Shown here in pieces: positions 7,854-15,656 of a DNA stretch of 51,026 bases. This DNA is from Deltaproteobacteria bacterium GWA2_54_12 (GTDB lineage Bacteria; Desulfobacterota; GWC2-55-46). Positions within the stretch are counted from its first letter, which is position 1. Each line of letters starts with the position of its first letter. The stretch spans positions 10,815-61,840 of the forward strand of contig MGPK01000004.1 in NCBI GenBank assembly GCA_001795535.1, written 5' to 3'. The notes below the pieces were generated by a model. It ran no database searches, was not told where the DNA came from, and saw only the letters and a list, made by a program, of their open reading frames with translations. A program made the position numbers and the translations under genes.

Positions 7854-8912
7854 TCAGCCGGAAATCAAAGGTCGCGCAAAGCCCGCGCCCTGGACAGCGA
7901 CCGAGCCTTCAGAGCCGGTGGGCCCGGAGACCGTGAACTTTACCGGGAGGAACTTCTCGATAACATGGATGTTGGTGAGAAGGTGGCTCGTTATCTCAGA
8001 GGTGGTAAAAAAAGATTTGCCCTTCGCGATGGCCATGTATATGAGTGCCTGGTCAGCGAGGTGAGGGTCAAGTGCCGCTTTCCTCTCAAGGTGCTTCAAA
8101 AAGGCCTGGGCAGCCTCGATGCCTACGGCTTCGGCCCTTTTGCCCCGCTCTCCGAGGGCGGAAAAACCCGCCCTCGCGTTTTCAAACTCGCCCACGATGA
8201 AAACAGAAGTGCCTCTGCCAGGGGAGGCGGCTTCTCTTACTTTCGCCTCAACAGGGGCCGGGCAGGCTGACAGGAGAGAGGTCGCGCTCTTTAATTGCCT
8301 TTCAGCGATGGAAACCGGCAAGTTCGACACGGTTGAGACAAGGCGCACCTTGAGGAGCTTGCCTCTTTCGCGAATCCGCAAGGGCGCGAGTGGGGCCGAT
8401 ATCGGGTTTATCGAGGCCTCGACTTCGCCGCCGCCTCTTGGGTAGTACCCACTTGAGATGGTTGAAAAGTGAGCGTTGACGCCCATAATCGACAATGCCG
8501 GAAGGAATATCTCTTCGATATAGTCGGCTGGCGGGCTCCAGGGGACATGTGTGCCGCCTTTTATAATTACGGAAGACTTCGCTGCCGCGAACGAAAGAGG
8601 AGCCAATATAGTCTGGAATATAAGGGTGACTGAGCCTGCGGTGCCAGTGTCAAAAAAATACCTGCCCGCTTTTATCCTGCCGGGCAGGTAAACAAGTGTC
8701 TGTGAGCCTTCCTTGCAGCCTTCGAGACGGCCTCCGGTTACTTTGGCTGCCGCTTCGGCTGACAAGACATGCTGGGGCCTTAAGCCGGGGCGCCTGCGGC
8801 CTGCCCTCAAGTTGTATACCCTGAAAGGCAATCCGGTGAGGGAAGCCAACGAGAGCGCCGTGCGCAGTATCTGGCCGCCCCCCTCACCGAAGCTGCCGTC
8901 GAGCTCGATTAT
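7854..8912 (-). CDS. rtcA: RNA 3'-terminal phosphate cyclase, probable ATA start
   Basis: Converts RNA 3'-phosphate ends to 2',3'-cyclic phosphate using ATP. The family hallmark GSFGEGGGQILRTALSLASL is encoded, and the nucleotidylated His lies in DPHLADQALIYMA near the C-terminus; NIHVIEKFLP is typical of the bacterial and archaeal class. About 352 residues. The conserved N-terminus (IIELDGSFGEGGG) has no ATG, GTG or TTG in frame. The only plausible site is ATA at 8912, which forms an ATAA overlap with the stop of the upstream gene and has AGAGGT about five bases before it. A TTG at 8849 would delete the conserved GEGGGQ loop. No rtcB is near. Confidence 0.87.
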   Translation of the reverse strand: MIELDGSFGEGGGQILRTALSLASLTGLPFRVYNLRAGRRRPGLRPQHVLSAEAAAKVTGGRLEGCKEGSQTLVYLPGRIKAGRYFFDTGTAGSVTLIFQTILAPLSFAAAKSSVIIKGGTHVPWSPPADYIEEIFLPALSIMGVNAHFSTISSGYYPRGGGEVEASINPISAPLAPLRIRERGKLLKVRLVSTVSNLPVSIAERQLKSATSLLSACPAPVEAKVREAASPGRGTSVFIVGEFENARAGFSALGERGKRAEAVGIEAAQAFLKHLERKAALDPHLADQALIYMAIAKGKSFFTTSEITSHLLTNIHVIEKFLPVKFTVSGPTGSEGSVAVQGAGFARPLISG

Positions 8913-9217
8913 TTCTTTACCTCTTTTCCGAGCCGTTTCTCCACGCTCTTGAGCTTCTCGGTAATCCTTTCTTTGGGCTTAGCGGGTCTTACATCCACCT
9001 GGATATTGATGATGACCCTGGGGGCCTTTTTCAAGACCTCTTCGTGGCAGCGCTTTACAAGGCCGGTTATCTCGTCCCACCCGCCTTCCACGACAGTAGA
9101 CATCGCGTTCGCCTTGTAAGGAAGCCCGCTCTCATCGACTATCTTGAGGACGGCTGCTATCTGGTCTCCCATGCTCTCGCCGGAGCCAATGGGGACTATG
9201 TTGAACTCAGCAAGCAT
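8909..9217 (-). CDS. MTH1187 family thiamine-binding (DUF77) protein
   Basis: Small ferredoxin-like-fold protein of 102 residues of the MTH1187/YkoF-like family. Members bind thiamine or similar small ligands as tetramers. AEFNIVPIGSGESMGDQIAAVL and the following PYKANAMSTVVEGGWDEI are the typical strands. The ATG at 9217 follows GGAGGA; an open frame extends upstream into a degenerate repeat and is rejected. The stop overlaps the presumed rtcA start, so the two are probably translationally coupled. The C-terminus is rich in Lys. Confidence 0.88.
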   Translation of the reverse strand: MLAEFNIVPIGSGESMGDQIAAVLKIVDESGLPYKANAMSTVVEGGWDEITGLVKRCHEEVLKKAPRVIINIQVDVRPAKPKERITEKLKSVEKRLGKEVKK

Positions 9218-9230
9218 ATCTCCTCCTTTT

Positions 9231-9353
9231 TGCAGGTCGCTGAAAACCCATAGCGAGCGAATCCCCGCAGCTTTATGCGGGGTCAAGCGAGCGAATAGAA
9301 ATCGACACTTCCTTTTCTCGTCTCCTCGCATCTGGAACTTATTTGAAACCTGC
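9231..9353 (+). repeat. Dispersed repeat family B, degenerate copy 3
   Basis: Left end GCAGGTCGCTGAAAACCCAT and right end CTCCTCGCATCTGGAACTT...AAACCTGC match family B. The middle is replaced by a short hairpin CCCCGCA/TGCGGGG (9271-9287). It fills most of the 223-base gap between the MTH1187 and AmrS genes; I see nothing else in the gap. Confidence 0.65.
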
Positions 9354-9440
9354 GGCTGCTACTGAGTTTTCTTTTAGCAGGTTGCGTCATTCTATCAGGG
9401 CAAGCTCGTGCTGAATACCGCCTATTAATTAATTATAGAG

Positions 9441-10451
9441 CTAAAGCTCGACCCCGTCTATCAGCGAGCCACACTCCGGGCATTTGGAGTCGACAACAGC
9501 GTTCTTTTTCACCATGAAGCCGCGTCTTTCTATGAGCAGGGCATTACAGCTCCAGCAATAGGTCGACTCTCCCTTGTTGCCGGGGACATTGCCGGTGTAC
9601 ACATACCTCAGGCCCTCTTCGAGCCCGATCTCTCTTGCCCTCTCCAGGGTTTGAACAGGCGTGGGTTGGATGTCCGTCATCTTGTAGGTCGGGTGAAAGG
9701 CGCTCAGGTGCCACGGCATGGTCTTGTCGGTTTTGTAAATCCATTTTGCCAGAGCCCGTATCTCCTCTTCGCTGTCGTTGAGGGTCGGGATAATAAGGGT
9801 CGTAAGCTCGACCCAGATGCCCATCTGGCGCATGGTCTCTACGCTTTCAAGCACCGGGGCAAGGGTCGCACCGCAGACCTTCTTGTAAAACGAATCGCTG
9901 AAGGATTTTATGTCGACATTTGCCGCGTCCAGCACTCCGTCGAGGGCCTTGAGGCACTCCCCTGTCATATACCCGTTCGTCACAAAAACATTCTTTAGCC
10001 CCTTTTCCCTGGCGAGTACGCCGATGTCATAGGCGTACTCGAAGAATATGGTAGGCTCGGTATAGGTATAGGAAATACTCTCACAGCCGGTCTCATAGGC
10101 ATCGGCAGCTATCTCTTCGGGAGAGACTTCTTCGCCAGCTATCACGCCCTGATCTCTCGGCATCTGGGATATCTCCGAGTTCTGGCAGTGGAGACACCTG
10201 AAGTTGCAGCCAGCCGTCGCTACTGAATAAGAGCGCGACGATGGATGAAAATGGAAGAGCGGCTTTTTTTCAATCGGGTCGATATTTTCCGCGACGAGGC
10301 GGCCCCATGTATGGGTGTAAAGCTTGCCGCCCTTGTTCTCCCTGACCCCGCATATCCCCCGGTGGCCGTCCTTGATATGGCAACGGAATGAGCAAAGGTG
10401 GCAGTTTACGCTGCTTTTCGCCGCCTTTTCGTACAGTTTTGCTTCTAACAT
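9441..10451 (-). CDS. amrS: AmmeMemoRadiSam system radical SAM enzyme
   Basis: Radical SAM protein of 336 residues. The iron-sulfur cluster motif is CNFRCLHC (Cys82, 86, 89), close to ATAGCNFRC. An N-terminal zinc-ribbon-like cluster (Cys17, 20, 24, 34) and a C-terminal one (YCWSC...CPEC) flank the barrel, as in the AmrS/PflA-like group. TYTEPTIFFEYAYDIG and HLSAFHPTYKM are diagnostic. The family is named for co-occurrence with AMMECR1 and MEMO homologues; neither is encoded in this window. The reaction is not established from sequence. The gene is upstream-adjacent to family C repeat DNA and lies in a minus-strand block with a zinc protein and FBP aldolase/phosphatase. Confidence 0.92.
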   Translation of the reverse strand: MLEAKLYEKAAKSSVNCHLCSFRCHIKDGHRGICGVRENKGGKLYTHTWGRLVAENIDPIEKKPLFHFHPSSRSYSVATAGCNFRCLHCQNSEISQMPRDQGVIAGEEVSPEEIAADAYETGCESISYTYTEPTIFFEYAYDIGVLAREKGLKNVFVTNGYMTGECLKALDGVLDAANVDIKSFSDSFYKKVCGATLAPVLESVETMRQMGIWVELTTLIIPTLNDSEEEIRALAKWIYKTDKTMPWHLSAFHPTYKMTDIQPTPVQTLERAREIGLEEGLRYVYTGNVPGNKGESTYCWSCNALLIERRGFMVKKNAVVDSKCPECGSLIDGVEL

Positions 10452-10497
10452 ACAGCTGATATCCTTTCGAATAAAAATAAAAACGCCTCAGAACGCA

Positions 10498-10571
10498 GTC
10501 ATTGCGAGCGGAGCGAAGCAATCCCTTTTAATTATTCGAAGATTGCTTCGCCTCGAATCTTCCGCAATGGC
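10498..10571. repeat. Short GC hairpin repeat family C, copy 1
   Basis: GTCATTGCGAGCGGAGCGAA followed by GCAATC and a mirrored GATTGCTTCGCCTCG...CGCAATGGC. This class of REP-like hairpin also occurs at 40069-40145. It lies between the AmrS and BCAM0308-type genes and could form a stem in RNA from either strand. Confidence 0.65.
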
Positions 10572-10590
10572 CTGTCTTTGGGCGTCTTTT

Positions 10591-11124
10591 TTAATTCCTC
10601 GTCCAGATAATCCTGGCAAGGCTGTTATCATCGCTCCATTTGTAGACCAGTTCTCCATTGAACGCCTTCTGTATTATCTGGCCTATTCTCTGCGCGAGTT
10701 TTTCGGTAGTCGTCTGCACCTCGATGCGGCCGTCGAAACGCTTTATCTCCACTATCTGTTCAAGAGGGTTTATGTAGGCCTGCAGGCCCTCCTTGTTCTC
10801 TATGATGTTCAGTATTTCGCCCCCGTGTTCCTCGACGAAATGGCCCTCTATGATCAGATATCCCTCGGCGTATTTGTCTTTTACCTTCTGGCACCCGGGG
10901 CAGAACACCAGCGCGGTGTTTGGCGCTCCGGCCAGCTTGCCGGGCAACTCATCCCTTGTATACCATCTTTTTTCATGGTACACGGCCCCGCATCTTCTGC
11001 AAAGGGCCATGTCGTCAGGAGCTTCTTTGTTGCGGTAGGGATCGGCTCCTTCCGGGTCGATAGTTTTTCTTCTCACAATGTGAGGCGCCCTTTCAAGCAG
11101 GCCTTTTCCGGTTTTTTTTGACAT
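10591..11124 (-). CDS. BCAM0308 family zinc-ribbon protein
   Basis: Soluble protein of 177 residues with a metal-binding region CRRCGAVYHEKRW (about 43-55) and a second pair FCPGCQ (about 74-78), giving a four-Cys zinc ribbon. The rest, GHFVEEHGGEILNIIENKE and YINPLEQIVEIKRFDG, matches the BCAM0308 family, whose fold resembles part of NMD3. Function unknown. GGGAGGTG is six bases before the ATG at 11124; a GTG at 11133 would lie inside that ribosome-binding site. It sits between AmrS and the AIR-synthase-like gene, all on the same strand. Confidence 0.82.
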   Translation of the reverse strand: MSKKTGKGLLERAPHIVRRKTIDPEGADPYRNKEAPDDMALCRRCGAVYHEKRWYTRDELPGKLAGAPNTALVFCPGCQKVKDKYAEGYLIIEGHFVEEHGGEILNIIENKEGLQAYINPLEQIVEIKRFDGRIEVQTTTEKLAQRIGQIIQKAFNGELVYKWSDDNSLARIIWTRN

Positions 11125-11147
11125 ATTGAGCACCTCCCTTAATCTTA

Positions 11148-12197
11148 TTATACCAAGATTTTGGTCAGTTCGTCCCTCTCGAAATGCTTGAGTTTTTTTG
11201 TTTTCCCGTCAGCGATGATCCTGACTCCCCTGCCTTTTGCCTCAACCTTGCCGATGACCGCGGACAGGATGCCGCTGGCCTCGAGGGCGGCCGTTATCTT
11301 TTTGGCCCGGCCGTAAGGGGCTGAGATAAGGAGCGCGCCTGATGAGATAGCCCCGAGCGGGTCTATTCCGAAAAATTCGCAGAGGGCCTTTGCTTCGGGC
11401 AGCACAGGTATGAGGTTTTGTTCGACGATGATAGAGCAGCCGGAGGCCAAAGAGAGCTCATGGAGGGCCGCCGAAAGCCCGCCCTCCGTGGGGTCATGCA
11501 TGGCGTTTATGGGGCCGTTTGCCATGGCCACTCTGGCGTCCTTCACCACGGATATGCCTGGGGCTTTGAAGTAGTTGGCGCACCTTTTGAGAAAGGCCGC
11601 TGAAAACGAGCCCTTAAGCTTAGCCGCAAGCTCCCTCGCGATGACGCTGGTCGCCTCAATGGCTATGCCCTTGGTGAGTATGAGTGCGTCCCCCGGCTTT
11701 GCCCCGGCGGAGGTGACAGGCTTTTTCCCGTGAAGGGTGCCCAGCATATGGCCGGTTACAAGGGGCCTGTTGATTCCGGGGGTGATTTCGGTGTGTCCGC
11801 CGCAAAGCACCGCGCCTGCCTCATCGCAGGCTGAGCTTATCTGGGCGAAGATCTGCTCCGCCATCTTTGCGGTGGCTTTGCCTTCGGGCAGGAGGATAGT
11901 AGCGAGAAACCACTTCGGGGCAGCGCCCATGGCCGCTATGTCGTTCGCGTTCACAAAGACCGCGTACGCGCCTATGTTGTCCGAGACGAATGTGATGGGG
12001 TCTGATTTCGCGGCAAGGAGCGTTCCGTGGATATTGACAATTGCCGAGTCTATGCCTATGGAGGGGCCGATGACGACGCCGGGGCCGCCAGAGGCGTACT
12101 TTTTCAGCAGGCGGTCAAGGAGCCGCACAGGCAGCTTGCCGGCTGGCAGCAGGTTTTCTTTTCTCGCCCTCCTGATACCGCCGCCAGAACGCGCCAT
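11148..12197 (-). CDS. AIR synthase / HypE-like (PurM superfamily) protein
   Basis: ATP-binding protein of 349 residues with the two-domain PurM/HypE/SelD architecture. ITFVSDNIGAYAVFVNANDI and AMGAAPKWFLATILLPEG form the first domain, HDPTEGGLSAALHELS the conserved loop at the domain junction, and the C-terminal half is AIRS_C-like. It differs from true PurM and from HypE (there is no conserved C-terminal Cys tail), so the substrate is unknown; the group is often named AIR synthase-related. It is 10 bases from the FBP aldolase/phosphatase gene and 24 bases from the BCAM0308-type gene. Confidence 0.85.
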   Translation of the reverse strand: MARSGGGIRRARKENLLPAGKLPVRLLDRLLKKYASGGPGVVIGPSIGIDSAIVNIHGTLLAAKSDPITFVSDNIGAYAVFVNANDIAAMGAAPKWFLATILLPEGKATAKMAEQIFAQISSACDEAGAVLCGGHTEITPGINRPLVTGHMLGTLHGKKPVTSAGAKPGDALILTKGIAIEATSVIARELAAKLKGSFSAAFLKRCANYFKAPGISVVKDARVAMANGPINAMHDPTEGGLSAALHELSLASGCSIIVEQNLIPVLPEAKALCEFFGIDPLGAISSGALLISAPYGRAKKITAALEASGILSAVIGKVEAKGRGVRIIADGKTKKLKHFERDELTKILV

Positions 12198-12207
12198 ACG
12201 GCCTTCC

Positions 12208-13308
12208 TCAGAGTTTCCTGAACCTGTCTTTTATCCTGTCGAAGACGACAGGCATGGAGGAATATTCCATCTCCGCCTGCGGAAGCCTGTGGGGCTGGAA
12301 CGGGCCGTGCCTCCTCATATAATCAGTGACTTTGTTCGCGGTCTTTCTTGCCTCGTCAAAGCTCGGGTCGTCGAACATGTCATGCGGGCCTATGAGGTGG
12401 CCGTCCGATATCTGGAACCCGGCCGAGATAACCCGCGGCGGGCCGTCGAAGCGGGTAGGGTTGGCTTCATAGAAGGGCACCGGCGTCAGCGGGCCCGTGT
12501 GAGAACCCCTCATCCAGCCGGACACGAGGTGAGGGAACGAGAACGCCTCCATGACCTCGCCGACCGCCGGGAAGCCGGACTGGCACCTGACAATGAGGGC
12601 CGGTTCATTTTTTGCGCCTATTTTGCCGCCGATGATGTCGTATTTCTGGCTTGAGATTACGGCGGCCGTCTCTCCGCCCATATTCCTTAAAAGCGAGGTT
12701 ATGACATACCTGTTCGTCGAACCGGCCAGCGCCAGGATGAGGTGTATCTCTTCTGGCGCCTTGAGGCTTATTTCCTTGTTCTCCTTGAGGTCCAGGATGT
12801 TGAAAGTGAAGCCGTCGAGCATGGCCGGGTCGCCTATGAGCCCGGCGGTGTTGAACGGGTCCGCGAATATCCTGTACAGCGGGAGGTTCCACGCCCCTGT
12901 GCCTGTCTTGTTCGCGAAGAATACGACGACTGGTTCGCTCGAGCGTTCGATGAACTCTAGTTCCGCGACTCCGGGGCCGAGGAACTTGAGATTGCCGGTG
13001 AACTCGTCAAGGAGCCCTCTTGACCAGGCGTACAGCTTCAAGTCCTGGGCTATCTCCCTGCATGAGACCAAAGTGTTCCAGACAAGCTGGTGTATCTCCC
13101 TGTCGTCAGTGCCGCACTCATGGGTAAGGAGCAGGTCGAGGTCGTCGCCGCACCTCAGGACATGGTAATCAGTGATGATGCCTTTGTCCTTTGCCGAGCT
13201 TAACCGTTCTCTTGCGTTGTCAACGACCTCGGGATGGCTGCTTACATGGCCCACAAGCCCGCCCACATCCGCGGTAAAGACACTTAAAGTGGTGCTCTTA
13301 TCGGCCAT
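12208..13308 (-). CDS. Bifunctional fructose-1,6-bisphosphate aldolase/phosphatase (archaeal type)
   Basis: Gluconeogenic enzyme of 366 residues that condenses triose phosphates and dephosphorylates the product to fructose 6-phosphate. The N-terminus TTLSVFTADVGGLVGHVSSH and the metal-binding stretch RCGDDLDLLLTHECG are diagnostic of the FBPA/P (type V) family. Downstream markers are GAWNLPLYRIFADPFNT and GPPRVISAGFQ. The family is common in archaea and in deep-branching or autotrophic bacteria and runs in the gluconeogenic direction only. AAGGAG lies seven bases before the ATG. This is probably the first gene of the minus-strand block 9441-13308. Confidence 0.95.
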   Translation of the reverse strand: MADKSTTLSVFTADVGGLVGHVSSHPEVVDNARERLSSAKDKGIITDYHVLRCGDDLDLLLTHECGTDDREIHQLVWNTLVSCREIAQDLKLYAWSRGLLDEFTGNLKFLGPGVAELEFIERSSEPVVVFFANKTGTGAWNLPLYRIFADPFNTAGLIGDPAMLDGFTFNILDLKENKEISLKAPEEIHLILALAGSTNRYVITSLLRNMGGETAAVISSQKYDIIGGKIGAKNEPALIVRCQSGFPAVGEVMEAFSFPHLVSGWMRGSHTGPLTPVPFYEANPTRFDGPPRVISAGFQISDGHLIGPHDMFDDPSFDEARKTANKVTDYMRRHGPFQPHRLPQAEMEYSSMPVVFDRIKDRFRKL

Positions 13309-13368
13309 CAGCAGGCTCCTTCAGCGCAGCAGCCTGCTTTGGCAGGCCTCCCGGTATAGTTTTATCAA

Positions 13369-13508
13369 GGTGCCTCTGAAAATTGCTCTTTTTCCCGATC
13401 TCTTTGTCAGGGCAGTAGTAAAAATGCTCACATATTTACATATATGCTCCGCTTTTTACTTCCACCCTTCCTCGACCTCGGAAAAAATATCTAATTTTTA
13501 GAGGCACC
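13369..13508 (+). repeat. Dispersed palindromic repeat family A, copy 2
   Basis: About 140 bp with both tips present: GGTGCCTC at the left and GAGGCACC at the right. Internal blocks (ATTGCTCTTTTTCCCGA, TAAAAATGCTCACATAT, ATATATGCTCCGCTTTTTA, AAAAAATATCTAATTTTTA) match the other copies. Compared with copy 4 (GGCTGCCTC/GAGGCAGCC) both tips changed together. Confidence 0.88.
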
Positions 13509-13746
13509 CGTAATCATTGGAAGCGAACCCTCAGGGGTCTTCTTGAGCGTATTGAAATAACACCCGGCAGCACAGCCGTCTTCCGCCGCAAGCCGCAACT
13601 ACACTGCTTGCCATGCGTTTTTATGGATTTTGATGTGGATTTACAGGTGGAACAAAGGCGGCTTTGTGTGCCGGTTTGCCTGCGACAGGGCATAAATGCG
13701 CTGAAGACTTGCCGCATTTATGCCCTTGATTTTATGAGAATACGGC
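13509..13746. other. Non-coding spacer with a 13-bp stem
   Basis: Part of a 438-base gene-free gap (13309-13746) whose left half is repeat A. Here I see no credible gene. The only structure is a perfect inverted repeat GGGCATAAATGCG (13688-13700) with its complement at 13713-13725 around a 12-base loop, placed just past the YtxH stop on the minus strand. No T-run follows, so it is not a classic intrinsic terminator. Confidence 0.6.
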
Positions 13747-14046
13747 TTAAGACTCTCTTGCGAGCTTCTCTTTGCCTTTGTTGTAGGCCTCTCTGCCTGC
13801 CTCGTAAGCTGACTGGAGGTCTTCACGCCTGTCGCTCACGAACGATCTGACCTTGCCCGTGCCCTCGGAGACTTTGTACCTTGCGTCCTGGTACTTGTCT
13901 TTTGCCCAGTCTCCCGCGTCCTCGGCCCCTTCTTTTATCTTTCTCCTGGTCTCATTGCCTGAATCAGGGGCGAAAAGAAGGGCTAGCCCGGCGCCGATAG
14001 CTCCGCCGACAAGAAAAGCAACCGCCACACTCTTAGAGTTGTTCAT
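13747..14046 (-). CDS. YtxH domain-containing protein
   Basis: Small protein of 99 residues. One N-terminal hydrophobic segment (VAVAFLVGGAIGAGLALLFAP) precedes the family motif DSGNETRRKIKEGAEDAGDW and a charged, helical C-terminus. YtxH proteins are membrane-anchored and linked to general stress response in Firmicutes; a function in this organism is not known. AGGAGGAAAAG precedes the ATG. The gene start overlaps the end of the DUF948 gene by 14 bases, a common pairing. Confidence 0.9.
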   Translation of the reverse strand: MNNSKSVAVAFLVGGAIGAGLALLFAPDSGNETRRKIKEGAEDAGDWAKDKYQDARYKVSEGTGKVRSFVSDRREDLQSAYEAGREAYNKGKEKLARES

Positions 14047-14419
14047 CTTTTCCTCCTCCTTTTTTATTCCTGTGAAAGAACCGTTTGAAACCCTCTTCAG
14101 CCCCGAAAATAAAGCTAAGGAAGCTTATGATCGGCCCCTTGACATTATCAACCACGATATCTCCAAGGCCAGTCACCTTGATCCCAAGGTCTTTTACCCT
14201 GGATATCAACTCTTCAAAGTCGGCGACCTGGTCCTGGGTCCTCTTTGCGATAAAGTTTACGACCTCGACCGTCTTCCTGGTCTCATTCGTAAGTTCCTCG
14301 ACCGCCTTGAAAGTCCTTTTCAGTTGCAGAAGGGCGGGCACCAGCGCTATTACAAAAATAAAAAACCCAAGTCCGATTAAAAAAATAGCAAAGTCATAAA
14401 CATCAGCGGTTATCGTCAT
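14033..14419 (-). CDS. DUF948-like membrane protein
   Basis: Protein of 128 residues with an N-terminal transmembrane helix (FAIFLIGLGFFIFVIALVPA) followed by a coiled-coil-like region (LKRTFKAVEELTNETRKTVE and onward), which fits DUF948 proteins. The C-terminus is basic. The start follows AGGGGAG. Overlap with the downstream YtxH gene shows co-expression. Function unknown; an envelope or stress role is inferred from the pairing only. Confidence 0.8.
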   Translation of the reverse strand: MTITADVYDFAIFLIGLGFFIFVIALVPALLQLKRTFKAVEELTNETRKTVEVVNFIAKRTQDQVADFEELISRVKDLGIKVTGLGDIVVDNVKGPIISFLSFIFGAEEGFKRFFHRNKKGGGKDEQL

Positions 14420-14608
14420 CTCCCCTCCCTGTACTCAGTATATCCTGTAATGCAGGGCTGTCAAGTCGCCGTGAAGGGCTTGTTCCTTGCTAACCCAGCG
14501 GAAAATAAGCGTTTAATGCTCTCTTAATGCGCGCCCGGGTAAGCTGTCATCTGGGCCGTTTGTTTGTTGGTTATCATACACTATTTTTCGGAATAATGAC
14601 TCAGGCTC

Positions 14609-14637
14609 TTGACAAAAATCAGCATTTCTTTTACTAT
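14609..14637 (+). promoter_or_regulatory. Sigma-70 type promoter for the 14695 gene
   Basis: TTGACA at 14609-14614 and TACTAT at 14632-14637 with a 17-base spacer, 57 bases before the start codon. The -35 box is perfect, the -10 box matches 4 of 6. The rest of the gap 14420-14608 shows no gene. Confidence 0.7.
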
Positions 14638-14694
14638 GGACTATCTTAAAAGCACTTATTGTGATTCTGACCCTGTAGGCGGAGGGCCTTGAAA

Positions 14695-15093
14695 ATGGGA
14701 AAACTTAAGAAAATTGCGGTCTTGGCAATGGTTTTCACTTTTCTTGCCGTCTCGACAGCTTCCGCTGAGGACCCGATGCAGCGCACCTTGAGGGATTCCC
14801 TCTACGGCGGTCTTATCGGCGCCCTTCTCGGTTCCGCTGTAATGCTTCTGACCGATAACCCTGATGACCATCTGGGTTATATCCCCACTGGCGCGGCAGT
14901 AGGCGTGCTCCTGGGCGCTGCTTACGGAGTAGCGACCAGCGGCGTGATGTCAACCGCTGCCGCCGAGATAAACACTAAAGAAGGTTCCGTAAGTCTCGCG
15001 ATGCCGACCATATCCACTGAGCAGCACTATGACGAGCAGATTAACAAGAAAGAAGAGATCGAAAGGATAGAGCTGGTCAGACTGACCTTTTAA
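14695..15093 (+). CDS. Small exported protein with glycine-zipper-like segments
   Basis: Uncharacterised protein of 132 residues. A signal peptide (KLKKIAVLAMVFTFLAVSTASA) is followed by two small-residue-rich hydrophobic segments, YGGLIGALLGSAVMLL and AAVGVLLGAAYGVATSGVM, a pattern seen in glycine-zipper outer-membrane-associated proteins. The C-terminus is polar. The ATG is eight bases after GGAGGG; a TTG at 14689 would leave only two bases. It is a single-gene unit with its own promoter and a strong terminator. I do not recognise a named family. Confidence 0.8.
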   Translation: MGKLKKIAVLAMVFTFLAVSTASAEDPMQRTLRDSLYGGLIGALLGSAVMLLTDNPDDHLGYIPTGAAVGVLLGAAYGVATSGVMSTAAAEINTKEGSVSLAMPTISTEQHYDEQINKKEEIERIELVRLTF

Positions 15094-15117
15094 ACAGCGA
15101 CAAACTAACCCATTTAA

Positions 15118-15149
15118 CCCTGCATGCTTCTGGCATGCAGGGTTTTTTT
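15118..15149 (+). terminator. Intrinsic terminator
   Basis: Perfect 10-bp stem CCCTGCATGC / GCATGCAGGG (15118-15127 with 15133-15142), a five-base loop and seven T. It ends the transcript of the 14695 gene. Confidence 0.93.
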
Positions 15150-15196
15150 GTGATTGCTGGTCCGGCGTTTTCAGCACCTTGCCAGGAAGGCGCGCC

Positions 15197-15370
15197 TCAG
15201 GTAATCTTCTTGTAGACGGTGTACCCGAGCACCAGGAAAATGATGAACATCAGCAGGAAAATACCGAAAAGCGCCTTTGCCATCCAGGCTGCCGCGCCAG
15301 CGATCCCCGTAAAACCGAGAAATCCGGCTATCACCGAAATTATCAGGAAAGTAATCGCCCATCCTATCAT
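15197..15370 (-). CDS. DUF1328 / YtjA family small membrane protein
   Basis: Protein of 57 residues with two transmembrane helices. The family pattern is [20 protein letters not shown] followed by [20 protein letters not shown]. Members are short, highly hydrophobic and of unknown function, often linked to envelope stress. The ATG at 15370 has GGAGGT six bases upstream; longer in-frame starts precede that site and are rejected. Single gene. Confidence 0.9.
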   Translation of the reverse strand: MIGWAITFLIISVIAGFLGFTGIAGAAAWMAKALFGIFLLMFIIFLVLGYTVYKKIT

Positions 15371-15400
15371 TTTGACCACCTCCTTATTAGAGGATAGCAA

Positions 15401-15656
15401 ATATCGTAAACAGCTTTTGAGCGTAGCTGTGGAGAGGGCATTCGAGTGGAGCGAACTGGCAGGCCGTTTCCCGATGACCGTGTTCGCAACAAATAAAGTG
15501 TGTCTTGGCGAGCGAAGCGAAAGGGACGCAATATTACCTGATTGCCCCCTTTTTTAAAGAATGATTAAGGGAATTATGTGCGCACGCTCGCAGTAAAGTA
15601 AAAACCAGATTCTTCGCTTCGCTCAGAATGACATAAAATTCCAACACAGGTTCTCT
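15401..15656. other. Gene-free spacer with a short REP-like fragment
   Basis: 256 bases without a credible gene. GCGAGCGAAGCGAAAGGGACGC (15508-15529, given here only as a short degenerate relative of family C) and TTCTTCGCTTCGCTCAGAAT (15611-15630) resemble dispersed hairpin remnants. Nothing else supported. Confidence 0.4.

Noticed and set aside
10324-11121. Plus-strand open frame of 265 codons opposite AmrS and the BCAM0308-type gene
   Set aside because: It covers a family C hairpin and the reverse of two conserved genes; no domain is visible.
13608-13850. Short plus-strand open frame over the 13-bp stem
   Set aside because: It overlaps the YtxH gene in antisense, has no ribosome-binding site and encodes a Cys- and Arg-rich unnatural sequence.
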